22,424 bases of DNA from JBHIBA01 sp046758845 (GTDB lineage: Bacteria; UBA8248; JACPRG01; G963555815). A program made the translations under genes and the position numbers. Positions 14,453-22,362 of the stretch are shown here, piece by piece. The notes below the pieces were generated by a model. That model was not told the DNA's origin. It searched no databases and saw only the letters and a list, made by a program, of their open reading frames with translations. The DNA lies in NCBI GenBank assembly GCA_046758845.1, contig JBHIBA010000039.1, positions 1-22,424 of the forward strand. The letters are read 5' to 3'. Numbering within the stretch: the stretch's first letter is position 1; every line of letters begins with the position of its first letter.

Positions 14453-14679
14453 GCGCAGTGGGTCAGTTCGCAATGGATTAAGCCCCGTACGCAGCTTTGC
14501 CCGCGGCTCTGCCATCATTTGGTGTAGCCCCGATCGGGGCAAGGACCCAGGTCCGAGCGGAGATCGGGGCGCGCCCGGCTGCGATTTCGGCGGAGCGTGT
14601 ACTGAGCAAAGCGAATGTGCTCAAATCGCGGCTACAACGGAGGAGGGCAAGCGTCATTCACCAAACTGACCCACTACCC
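14453..14679 (-). mobile_element. MITE-like element, copy 2 (about 227 bp), inverted relative to copy 1
   Basis: This is the reverse-complement counterpart of 9456-9690. The right end (14661-14679) is CCAAACTGACCCACTACCC, matching the other copy's right terminal repeat; the left end reads GCGCAGTGGGTCAGTTCGC. Two runs of 35 and 37 bases are identical to copy 1. The inner 12-bp palindrome is partly decayed here and no clean target duplication is seen, so this copy looks older. It lies upstream of the amidohydrolase. Confidence 0.65.
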
Positions 14680-14914
14680 TCAAACGCGAGTTCTTCCATC
14701 AAAGAGCCTCCTGCCGCTGGCGGGGCAACGCCAAGGTCACGTCTCCAGGCGCAGCCTGAGAGTAAAATAGGGCCGGGCCGAATTCGCTTCTTCAAAGCCG
14801 AGAAGAGGCGCGCCGCGTCCGATGGTCCAAACGGACCATCCAGCCATGCCTAAATCCGCCCGCAATCCCACCTCCGCTATGGCCATTCAGTTCGATCCCG
14901 TTAGTAGGCGAACT
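14680..14914. other. Short gene-free stretch with a perfect hairpin
   Basis: The only structure I see is GATGGTCC-AAAC-GGACCATC at 14821-14840 (8-bp perfect stem, 4-base loop), 75 bases beyond the end of the crotonase-methyltransferase gene on the minus strand. It is a possible transcript end without a T-run. Confidence 0.4.
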
Positions 14915-16390
14915 CTACGGCTTCGTTCCGGCCATGACAAAATTTGCAAAACGATAATAACCATTTAACAAGCGAACCGGTGTGTATTTCAATAAGAACC
15001 TGCGACTCAAGGGGATGCCTATCACCCTTTTGATTCCACCGGGATAGAATGTGAAAACTCTGGGCTGCAGACCAACCGCCCTGATGCATCGTTTGTAGTC
15101 CCCGATCGTTCGCGGAACGTCGGGATTCCTCCGTCGCATATCCCCAAGCTTTCTGGAGCCGAACATCGCTTGCGGCGCCTCGTTGAAGAAAATCACCGTT
15201 CCCCCCGATTTCAACAGCTCCGCCGCTCGTTGCATCGATCCCAGAACGTCACTTACGTGATGCAAAGAAGCGCAGAAGCATACTGTATCAAATGCGCCTT
15301 CCATTCCCTTCAGCTTGCTCACATTCCCCACGACATACTTCAACTTGCTACTATCCGGTCGAATCTCCTCTTGGAGAATGGGTGCGTGCCGGTAGATCGC
15401 ATACTTCGAGATGTCAAGCGCCACAACCTCCGTGACCGCCGGGAGATGCGTCAGCAGACATGACAACCATCCCCCGCCCGCTCCTAACTCAACACACCGC
15501 CCTCGAATCGGAAGGGCGCCGCTTTCGAGCAAATCTTTGATATTTTGAACCGCCGCCGAATTCAAGAAATACTTCTTGAAGTGGTCTTCAAGCGTCATTC
15601 CGGAAACGTCACTCTCCGCCTGCAAATCATCTACACCCGCCGAGGGGGGAGCATCAGATGCGCCCGACTCCGTAAACTCCATATTTTCCAGCGCCGGAAC
15701 GTACGGTGAAGTGGAATTCGAAAAGAGATCCATTTCAAACTTGTCAGCGGCCGATTGATAAACGACATCCTGTGCGGGCCCTTTCAACAGCGTATACTTA
15801 TAGAAAGCAGGTATTTCGTTCAGTCTTGCGACTATCTCTCGTATTTGCGAATCCTCGCCACCAGGCTCGAAAACCGAATCCAATATCTTGTCCTGCAACG
15901 CCTCGCCAGATGAGAGACGACGTTTCAGCAAGAGAAGATTCATCGTCACGTGCGGCCCTGTGAGCCTTACGAGTCTGTCAAAGCCTCCCCACTTCGGTAT
16001 ATCGCCTGGGCCGGAGGGATCAAAGCCGACGTGGATCCCATCAAGCGCTATCCGTATGTGACAGGCCAATGCGATCTCAAAGAATTCGTTGTAACAATCA
16101 GTCAGCAGGATAGCGATAAAATAGTGACCCGACTGCTCGATCAGCTTAGTTAATATCTGCCCGTTTTTGGACCACTTCAGGCGCTCCTGAAAGTTCAAGG
16201 AACTCCAATTCACATTCGTCCGTTGTTCAGGGGAGATATAGAAGAAGACAGTCTCTGAGCCGGATAGCTTGATATTTCTAATTATTTGCGTCAGTCGGAC
16301 AAGAACGTCATCGTTGAGACATCGTAATTTGATGACGAAGCAATCCCCCTGTTGATAAGCCTCCAGGGAGCCATCTATATGCGTATACAT
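14915..16390 (-). CDS. Fusion of degenerate crotonase-fold domain and class I SAM methyltransferase
   Basis: The 491-aa protein has two parts. Residues about 15-190 follow the enoyl-CoA hydratase/isomerase fold: HYFIAILLTDCYNEFFEIALACHIRIAL, then VGFDPSGPGDIPKWGGFDRL and the helix LLLLKRRLSSGEALQDKILD. The usual GGG-x-E oxyanion loop is NEFFE (101-105), keeping Glu105 but losing the glycines, and the second catalytic Glu is replaced (FDPS), so hydratase chemistry is unlikely. A low-complexity linker (about 225-265) follows. Residues about 268-430 are a Rossmann methyltransferase: CVELGAGGG (motif I, 301-307 core), ALDIS with Asp326, and CASLHHVSD. The gene is more AT-rich than its neighbours and has a weak ribosome-binding site. 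The substrate is unknown; secondary-metabolite or lipid tailoring is possible. Confidence 0.8.
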   Translation of the reverse strand: MYTHIDGSLEAYQQGDCFVIKLRCLNDDVLVRLTQIIRNIKLSGSETVFFYISPEQRTNVNWSSLNFQERLKWSKNGQILTKLIEQSGHYFIAILLTDCYNEFFEIALACHIRIALDGIHVGFDPSGPGDIPKWGGFDRLVRLTGPHVTMNLLLLKRRLSSGEALQDKILDSVFEPGGEDSQIREIVARLNEIPAFYKYTLLKGPAQDVVYQSAADKFEMDLFSNSTSPYVPALENMEFTESGASDAPPSAGVDDLQAESDVSGMTLEDHFKKYFLNSAAVQNIKDLLESGALPIRGRCVELGAGGGWLSCLLTHLPAVTEVVALDISKYAIYRHAPILQEEIRPDSSKLKYVVGNVSKLKGMEGAFDTVCFCASLHHVSDVLGSMQRAAELLKSGGTVIFFNEAPQAMFGSRKLGDMRRRNPDVPRTIGDYKRCIRAVGLQPRVFTFYPGGIKRVIGIPLSRRFLLKYTPVRLLNGYYRFANFVMAGTKP

Positions 16391-16427
16391 CTGGATGCAG
16401 CGCCCCCTGCTGCCTGGGAAGTTGTTC

Positions 16428-18710
16428 TCAGGCGCCCTCCCCGCCCGCGCCGAGGGCTCGCCACAGCTTATCGGGAGTCACGGGGAGGTCGTTGACCCAC
16501 ACCCCCACGGCGTCGTGAACGGCGGCGACGATCGCCGGCGCTCCGTCCACGGTCACCATCTCTCCGATGCCTTTGGCGCCCCAGGGGCCCAGGGGGTCGT
16601 CGGACTCGATGAAGATCCCTTCCACCCGGGTGAGGTCCAGGGTCGTTGGGACCTTGTATTCGATCAGGTTGGGGTTGGTCACCTGGCCCTCCTGACAGCA
16701 GATCTCCTCCATGAGGGTGAACCCCAGGCTCTGGGCATAGCCGCCCTCCACCTGTCCCTGCGCCCCGTTGGGGCTGATCACCTTCCCGATGTCCGAGGCA
16801 GAGACCACCCGCAGGATGCGGACCTCCCCCGTCTCGGGGTCTACCTCCACCTCAACCGCCTTGGCCCCGAAAGCGAAGGCGCTCGCGAAGTTCCCCCGCC
16901 CCGTCTGCTTATCCGCCAGTTCGCTCGGGGCGTCATAATGGGCTTGGGCCCAGATGGCCTGCCCTTGCCGGCGATAGCGGTTGGCCTTCACCGCGTCGGA
17001 GAGGGACAGGGCCCGCTCCGGCGCCCCCTTGACGAAGACCCTTTCATCGCCGATGTCAAGGTCCTCGGGGCTCGCCTCCAGCATCCTCGCCGCCACCTCG
17101 AAGACCTGGTCGCGCACCTTGCCGGCCGCCTGCTGAACGGCCATCCCCCCGATGGCCGTGTTTCGGCTGGCGCGCGAGCCCCAGCCCATGGGCGTCACAT
17201 CGGTGTCGCCGTAAATGACGGTGATTTTCTCCATCGGGACGCCCAGGACCTCTGCGGCCATCTGGGCCAGGACCGTGCTCGAGCCGTTTCCGATCTCACA
17301 GACGGAGGTGGCGAGGTGGATGGAGCCGTCGTCGTTGAGTGTGATGCTGGCCCCGGCGAAGTCCGCATCGATGCCGGGAGAGAGACGGACGCCGACGAAG
17401 TGGACGCCGCAGGCCAGTCCGATGCCCCGGTTTCCGTCCTTCCTCTTGCCCTTTTCTTTCCAGCCGATATTCTCGGCCACCTGCGAAAGACACTCGGAGA
17501 GGGCGCAGGACCGGAAGAGAGCCCCGGAGGCGGCCTCATCGCCGGTGCGGACCGCGTTCTTGAGACGGAGCTCCAGCGGGTCCATCCCGAGGCTGTCGGC
17601 GATCTGGTTCAGCTGGGTCTCGCAGGCAAACGTTATCTGGGGGTTCCCCAGACCGCGCATCGCCCCGCCGAAGATGTTGTTGGTGTAGACGACGTAGCCG
17701 TCGTACCGGTAGTTGGGAAAACGGTACAGCGTCCCCCCCAGGGCCCCGGCCACGTTGCAAACCACCGGCCCGTAATCACAGTAGCCGCCGTTGTCCATGA
17801 CGACCCGCACGTCCCGTCCCAGAAGGATGCCGTCTTTGTCCAAACCCGTCCGGAGGTGGACGACGAAGGGATGTCGGAAGGTGGCGTATTGGAACTCTTC
17901 GTCCCGGGTGTGTTCGATCTTCACGGGCCTGCCCGCCACCCTGGACAGCTGGATGGCGCAAAAGTCCATACAGAACTTGCCGGTGGCCTTGCTGCCGAAG
18001 CCCCCGCCCACGTTGTGGGTGACGATGCGGATGTGGCTTTCGGGGACGTGGAGGACCTTGGCCATCTGGGAGCGGGAGTACGAGGGGGCCTGGGTGGAAT
18101 AATAGAAGGTCACCTTCCCCGAAGGCTCTGCGTGGGCCACGCAGACGTGAGGCTCCATACAAAGGTGGGCCTGGCGCTGGGTCTCAAAGCGATCCTCGAA
18201 CACGTGCGCCGCCCGGCGGAGGGCCTCCTCTACATCCCCCGCTTCGTACTGGATGTGAGCGGCGATGTTGCGCTCCTTGTCCTCGTGGATGAGGGGCGCG
18301 CCCGGCTCCATCGCCTCCTCGGGATGGAAGACGGCGGGCAGCTCTTCATAGTCCACCTCGATGAGGGAAAGGGCCTCCTCGGCTGCGTCCAGGTCCGTCG
18401 CGGCCACTGCGGCCACCGGGTCGCCGATGTGGCGGACCTTGTCCACGGCGAGGGGGGTCTGGTCATAGTGGGAGACGCCGAACTTGTAGGGGGCGTCGGC
18501 GCCCGTGATGACGGCCTTTACGCCCTTGACCCTTCCGGCGCGTTCGGTGCGGACCCCGCGTATGCGGGCATGGGGCAGCGGACTTCTGAGGAAACGGCCG
18601 AAGAGCATCCCCGGCAGAAAGAGGTCGGCCGTATAGGTAGCCTCTCCGGTGGACTTGGCGTGAACGTCCAGCCGTGTGACGTTTTTCCCCACATAGGACA
18701 GTCGGGCCAT
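16428..18710 (-). CDS. Xanthine dehydrogenase-family molybdopterin-binding large subunit
   Basis: The 760-aa protein is the molybdenum-cofactor subunit of the xanthine oxidase family, nearest in style to 4-hydroxybenzoyl-CoA reductase alpha or CoxL-like hydroxylases. Landmarks in order are the N-terminal aldehyde oxidase hammerhead domain (about 20-130: GEATYTADLFLPGMLFGRFLRSP), GGGFGS (235-240), AMRGLGNPQ (350-358), and the C-terminal GAKGIGE with the catalytic Glu717. It would hydroxylate or dehydroxylate an aromatic, purine or aldehyde. The AYXCXFR loop specific for CO dehydrogenase is not seen. The ATG follows GGAGG by eight bases. The FAD and iron-sulfur subunits that normally accompany it are absent from the window on both sides, so partners must be encoded elsewhere. 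Confidence 0.93.
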   Translation of the reverse strand: MARLSYVGKNVTRLDVHAKSTGEATYTADLFLPGMLFGRFLRSPLPHARIRGVRTERAGRVKGVKAVITGADAPYKFGVSHYDQTPLAVDKVRHIGDPVAAVAATDLDAAEEALSLIEVDYEELPAVFHPEEAMEPGAPLIHEDKERNIAAHIQYEAGDVEEALRRAAHVFEDRFETQRQAHLCMEPHVCVAHAEPSGKVTFYYSTQAPSYSRSQMAKVLHVPESHIRIVTHNVGGGFGSKATGKFCMDFCAIQLSRVAGRPVKIEHTRDEEFQYATFRHPFVVHLRTGLDKDGILLGRDVRVVMDNGGYCDYGPVVCNVAGALGGTLYRFPNYRYDGYVVYTNNIFGGAMRGLGNPQITFACETQLNQIADSLGMDPLELRLKNAVRTGDEAASGALFRSCALSECLSQVAENIGWKEKGKRKDGNRGIGLACGVHFVGVRLSPGIDADFAGASITLNDDGSIHLATSVCEIGNGSSTVLAQMAAEVLGVPMEKITVIYGDTDVTPMGWGSRASRNTAIGGMAVQQAAGKVRDQVFEVAARMLEASPEDLDIGDERVFVKGAPERALSLSDAVKANRYRRQGQAIWAQAHYDAPSELADKQTGRGNFASAFAFGAKAVEVEVDPETGEVRILRVVSASDIGKVISPNGAQGQVEGGYAQSLGFTLMEEICCQEGQVTNPNLIEYKVPTTLDLTRVEGIFIESDDPLGPWGAKGIGEMVTVDGAPAIVAAVHDAVGVWVNDLPVTPDKLWRALGAGGEGA

Positions 18711-19164
18711 TTTATCGGCCTCCGTTTCAACGGGACTCCAACAGGATTCGGGATGGAGTGACCGAGGGAGAGCCGCTGCCCAAAGTTCCCGATGAAGCGA
18801 TCACGGCAATCAGGCGTTCACTCCTCCACCGGACTTCTTCCTTTGTCCGGCCAGCCCTTGCGGTCGCCGGGGCGGCCATTCATCCGCCTCTCCCTTTTGG
18901 GAGCCCCGGCGATCCCCGGCCCAGACCGGGTGGAAAACCTCCCTGAAAGATTCGCCATGTCTAAACTTGTCAAAAAGTTATCAGGGGGTGAAAAGGCTGT
19001 CAACGATATCTCTGATCGAAGAAAAGCGTGACCTCCCTCTTCCGACTTCCCCAACTCGACAACTTCAAGCCTCCTGGGTTAGATTCATCCCCTGCCCAAA
19101 TGCTTCCGCGGGGCCGAAGGGGTCCCTTTTTCGTGAAACAGACGAGAGAGAAGGGAGACCAGAT
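18711..19164. other. Divergent intergenic region between the Mo-subunit gene and ridA
   Basis: No gene is supported. Hairpins CCGGAC/GTCCGG (18829-18850) and CTCCC-TTTT-GGGAG (18890-18903) lie in what would be the leader of the minus-strand gene. I saw no convincing rightward promoter for ridA, although TTGTCA occurs at 18967-18972 without a matching -10. Confidence 0.3.
18977..19004 (-). promoter_or_regulatory. Candidate promoter for the Mo-subunit gene
   Basis: On the minus strand TTGACA (18999-19004) is followed after 16 bases by GATAAC (18977-18982). This would start a transcript about 260 nt upstream of the gene. Confidence 0.35.
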
Positions 19165-19557
19165 ATGCCGAAGGATGTCCTTCGTCCGGGAAACCTCAGT
19201 TTCTTACCCAAGCCCGAGTATCCGTACTCCCCCGGAACCCGGGGAGGGCGCCTTGTTTACACCTCGGGACAGGTGGCCTGGGACGACAAGGGTCACCTGG
19301 TGGGCGTGGGCGACATGCGGGCCCAGACGGCCCAGGTGTTGAGGAACATCCGATCTGTCCTGGCGGAGGGCGGAGCCACAATGGCGGACGTACTCAAGTG
19401 CAACGTATACCTTCCGGACATCCGTTCCTTCCAGGAAATGAACGAGGAGTTCGCCAAGGCGTTCCCCAAGGACCCGCCGGCCCGCACAACGGTCCAGGCG
19501 GTGCTGGCGGAGCCGGAGATGCTCGTCGAAATCGAGGCCGTCGCGTACGTTGAGTGA
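19165..19557 (+). CDS. ridA: RidA/YjgF-family enamine/imine deaminase
   Basis: The 130-aa protein belongs to the RidA family, which hydrolyses reactive 2-aminoacrylate-type enamines released by PLP enzymes. It shows the family pattern YSPGTRGGRLVYTSGQVAWD, then TAQVLRNIRSVLAEGGATMADVLKCNVYL and PPARTTVQAVL with Arg107, the position of the catalytic carboxylate-binding arginine, and Glu124 in VEIEAVA. The start ATG at 19165 is favoured over longer in-frame options because AAGGGAG lies seven bases upstream and the family length is 125-130 aa. It stands alone on the plus strand. Its subfamily is not certain; some YjgF paralogues act in other pathways. Confidence 0.93.
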   Translation: MPKDVLRPGNLSFLPKPEYPYSPGTRGGRLVYTSGQVAWDDKGHLVGVGDMRAQTAQVLRNIRSVLAEGGATMADVLKCNVYLPDIRSFQEMNEEFAKAFPKDPPARTTVQAVLAEPEMLVEIEAVAYVE

Positions 19558-19680
19558 GAACTCCTTTCCTGGGCGCGGTCCCCTTTTCTCCCCGACCGAA
19601 TCCGGGAAGGTCGGACGCCGGCCGCTCCGCCCTGAACACGGCAAGGGGGAAAAGGAATCGCGCCGGTCAATGAGAATTCC

Positions 19681-19724
19681 GCCCGGGTCGGCCCGGGGCG
19701 CGAGCGCTCCGCGGCGACCCGGGC
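19681..19724. terminator. Large GC-rich hairpin between convergent ridA and amino-acid binding protein genes
   Basis: GCCCGGGTCG (19681-19690) pairs with CGACCCGGGC (19715-19724); inside, CGGGGCGC and GCGCTCCG form a second stem with one G-T pair. Its place between convergent genes fits a bidirectional transcript end, though no T-run is present on either side. Confidence 0.5.
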
Positions 19725-19803
19725 GCAGCGCGTCCTTCCTCTGGTAAGCCTGGGCGTACTCCTGCGGGCGGCGCCCCTGACGGAAACCCTTCCTCGGCCT
19801 CTT

Positions 19804-20619
19804 CTAAAACGCCAGGTCGTTCATCCACGGAGCCTTGTACTTCTTCGCCAGTTCCAGGAGCTTGCCGCTGGCGATGAGCTGGTTAATGGCGGTGTTGATG
19901 AAGTTCAGGATGTCCTGGTCCGGTTTGTTCACGGCCCAGGCGACCATGTTCTTGCTGTAAATCCTGCCCCCCAACGCCGGCTGGATACCCGGCTGGCTAG
20001 CCAGGGCGTGGTTGGCCGCGATGGAGTCAGCGACGGAAACGTCCACCTTTCCCGTCACGATCTGAAGCATGGTCATCTCTTCCGTCTTGACGACGCGCAG
20101 CTTGGCCTTGGGGGCGACCTTTTTGACCCATTCCATCTCACCCGTCCCCTGGGTGATGCCGATGGTGATGTTGGGATTGTTCAGGTCTGCGGGCGTCTTG
20201 AACCGGGTATCCCCCTTCTTGACCGTGGCCTTATATCCGAGGAGATAAATCGGCCGGCTGAAGTTCACGACCAGGGCCCGCGTCATCTTGGAATAGGTGG
20301 AGGCGATGGAGAGGTCAATCTGACGGGACTGCAACCCAGCGATGAACGTAGCCCAGGCAAACTCCTTGAACACGCACTTCACCTTGATCGTCTCACAGAT
20401 GAACTTGGCGGCATCCACAAAGACCCCTTTGTACTCGCCGGTCTTCGGGTCCTTGATCACATCCGTGGCGTAGGGGACGACACCGATGTTGAACACCTTC
20501 GCCTTGGTGATGTCGCGCATGGTCTTCGCGCCGGCAGGCGCGGCCGTGAAGGCGGCGACCGTCAGAATGACAAAGAGAATTGTAATCAGCATCGAGATGC
20601 GCCCAGCTTTCCGTATCAT
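19804..20619 (-). CDS. Polar amino-acid ABC transporter substrate-binding protein
   Basis: The 271-aa precursor has a signal peptide (MIRKAGR, hydrophobic 9-28, cleavage near PAGA) and is a family 3 (PBPb) binding protein. FNIGVVPYATDVI, GEYKGVFVDAAKFI, WATFIAGLQSRQIDLSIASTYSKMTRALVVNFSRPIY and the IGITQGTGEMEWVKK lobe-2 segment follow the HisJ/GlnH pattern. The conserved acidic residue in the final AVNKPDQDILNFINTAINQLIASG region is present. The ATG is preceded by AGGAGG. It is the last gene of the leftward permease-ATPase-binding protein operon; a 105-base gap separates it from the ATPase. Ligand is probably an amino acid or related amine; the exact one is unknown. Confidence 0.93.
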   Translation of the reverse strand: MIRKAGRISMLITILFVILTVAAFTAAPAGAKTMRDITKAKVFNIGVVPYATDVIKDPKTGEYKGVFVDAAKFICETIKVKCVFKEFAWATFIAGLQSRQIDLSIASTYSKMTRALVVNFSRPIYLLGYKATVKKGDTRFKTPADLNNPNITIGITQGTGEMEWVKKVAPKAKLRVVKTEEMTMLQIVTGKVDVSVADSIAANHALASQPGIQPALGGRIYSKNMVAWAVNKPDQDILNFINTAINQLIASGKLLELAKKYKAPWMNDLAF

Positions 20620-20724
20620 GACTTTCCTCCTGTTTTCCTCATGGGCTTTCGCCCGTTACCCCGCCAATCACCGTTCCCCGGTCTGCTTGGCGGCACTCAA
20701 GCCAAAGCGCGCGCGCGGACCCGT

Positions 20725-21507
20725 TTAAAACTCCTCGTGCGCAACCAGCGAGAGGAACTCCTTCGTCCGCCGCTCGCTGGGGCTTCTCAAAACCTTCTCC
20801 GCCGGCCCCTCCTCGACGATCACCCCCTCATCCATGAACACAACCCGGTCGGCCACCTTGGAAGCGAAGCCCATCTCATGGGTCACCACCAACATCGTCA
20901 TTCCCTCCTCGGCGAGCCGTTTCATAACGTGCAGGACCTCGTTCACCAGCTCCGGGTCCAGGGCCGAGGTGACCTCGTCGAACAGCATGATCTGGGGCCG
21001 CATGGCCAGGGCCCGGGCGATGGCCACCCGTTGCTGCTGTCCGCCCGAGAGGCGGGAGGGATACTCCTCGCGCTTGTCAAAGAGCCCCACCTTCTTCAGA
21101 AGCTCGTCGGCGATGCCCTCGGCTTCCGTTCTGGGGAGCTTTTTTACCCGGATCAGGGCCTCCGTGATGTTGCCGAGAGCGGTCCTGTGGGGCCAGAGGT
21201 TGAATTGTTGAAAGACCATCCCCACCTTCGACTGAACCCTGCGCAGCGCGGCCCCCTTCACCTGTTCCAGGCGGCCGTTCCGCTCCACCCGGCCCAGCAG
21301 CTCGCCCTCCAGATAAATCCTCCCGTCAAAGTCCTCCTCCAAGTAGGCGATGCACCGGAGCAGGGTGCTCTTCCCGGAGCCCGAGGGGCCGATGATGCAG
21401 AGCACCTCCCCCCGGCCCACCTCCAGGTCAACCCCCCGCAGGACCTCCAGGGTGCCGAACTGCTTTTGTAGACCCTGCAACCGGACCATCGGGCTGCCCG
21501 CGGCCAC
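20725..21507 (-). CDS. Polar amino-acid ABC transporter ATP-binding protein (GlnQ/HisP type)
   Basis: The 260-aa ATPase energises import of amino acids. Walker A is GPSGSGKST (40-48), the Q-loop VFQQFNLWPH, the signature LSGGQQQR (153-160), Walker B IMLFDE (173-178) with the D-loop SALD, and the H-loop VTHE (His210). The FNLWPH and EVTSALDPELVNEVL segments are typical of the polar amino-acid group. The GTG start at 21507 is taken because GGAGG lies ten bases upstream at the end of the permease gene; an ATG six codons on has no ribosome-binding site. Four bases separate it from the permease stop. Confidence 0.95.
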   Translation of the reverse strand: MAAGSPMVRLQGLQKQFGTLEVLRGVDLEVGRGEVLCIIGPSGSGKSTLLRCIAYLEEDFDGRIYLEGELLGRVERNGRLEQVKGAALRRVQSKVGMVFQQFNLWPHRTALGNITEALIRVKKLPRTEAEGIADELLKKVGLFDKREEYPSRLSGGQQQRVAIARALAMRPQIMLFDEVTSALDPELVNEVLHVMKRLAEEGMTMLVVTHEMGFASKVADRVVFMDEGVIVEEGPAEKVLRSPSERRTKEFLSLVAHEEF

Positions 21508-21511
21508 CGGC

Positions 21512-22174
21512 TTAAATCCTCCGCGCGAAGTAGACCTCCGCTCGCCTTGCGCCGAAGGCCACCGGGAAGATCAGCACGAAGTACACAATCGCCAGGACGC
21601 TGTACATCTCCAGCGGGCGGAAGTTGTTCATGATGACGTTATCAACCGAGTGGAGCAACTCATAGACTCCGATCACCGATGCCAAGGACGTGAGCTTCAA
21701 AATATCGGCGAAATTATTGACCAGAGGCGGAAGCATCCGGCGGGATGCCTGGGGCAGGATGATCCGGCGCATGATCTGGCCGTAGCTCATCCCCACGACC
21801 TTGGCCGCGTCCACCTGCCCCTTGTCAATCGAGGCGATCCCCGCCCGGAAGATCTCCGCCACGTAGGCGGACATGTGGATAGAGATGGCCAACACGACCG
21901 ACCAGAACGCCGTCAGCTTGATGCCCACAAGGATCGGAAAGCAATAAAAGATCCAGACAATCTGGATGAGGAGGGGGGTGTCCCGAAGCATCTCCACGTA
22001 CCAGGAAGCGGGATAGGACAGGACCCGGGATTTGCTTTGCCGTGCGATCCCGACGAAGAGGCCCAGCGCCATTGAGAAGACCACCGAATACAGGCTGAGT
22101 CCCACCGTGATGAGCGCGCCCCACACGTAGACCATCCGGAAATCCCAGACGACATCGAAGCTCCACTCGTACAC
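21512..22174 (-). CDS. Polar amino-acid ABC transporter permease (HisM/GlnP type)
   Basis: The 220-aa membrane protein is the translocation subunit. It has the periplasmic-side start YEWSFDVVWDFR, about five membrane segments, and the EAA loop that contacts the ATPase, AAKVVGMSYGQIMRRIILPQASRRMLPP. LRDTPLLIQIVWIFY and AYVAEIFRAGIASIDKGQVDAA are family hallmarks. I choose the GTG at 22174, five bases after GGGAGG, rather than an ATG at 22216, because the longer form adds an Arg-rich stretch that covers the ribosome-binding site. It is first in the operon with the ATPase and binding protein. Only one permease gene is present, so it would form a homodimer, as in single-permease members of the family. 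Confidence 0.93.
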   Translation of the reverse strand: MYEWSFDVVWDFRMVYVWGALITVGLSLYSVVFSMALGLFVGIARQSKSRVLSYPASWYVEMLRDTPLLIQIVWIFYCFPILVGIKLTAFWSVVLAISIHMSAYVAEIFRAGIASIDKGQVDAAKVVGMSYGQIMRRIILPQASRRMLPPLVNNFADILKLTSLASVIGVYELLHSVDNVIMNNFRPLEMYSVLAIVYFVLIFPVAFGARRAEVYFARRI

Positions 22175-22362
22175 AACTACCTCCCAACCTCTCCTTGCTT
22201 CCCTTCGAACCTGCAAGCCCGCCGGATAGGGCTCACCGGGTTTCCGCTCAAGGCCCCAGAAGGATTGCCCCCGTCATTGCATGATCACCGGCCCGAACCC
22301 TCTCCCTTCCGACAGCGGACGGGAGCGCGGACCCGAGAACCCGTCACGCGCCTGACAGCGCG

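Noticed and set aside
16395..18761. 788-codon open frame on the plus strand opposite the Mo-subunit gene
   Set aside because: It is the antisense shadow of a well-conserved gene (His/Asp/Gly/Val-rich composition, no recognisable domain).
18967..19164. Longer N-terminal extension of RidA
   Set aside because: The ATG at 19165 has a good ribosome-binding site and gives the exact family length; the extension has no homology features.
20008..21471. 487-codon plus-strand open frame across the amino-acid transporter genes
   Set aside because: It runs antisense through two clearly recognised genes and has shadow composition.
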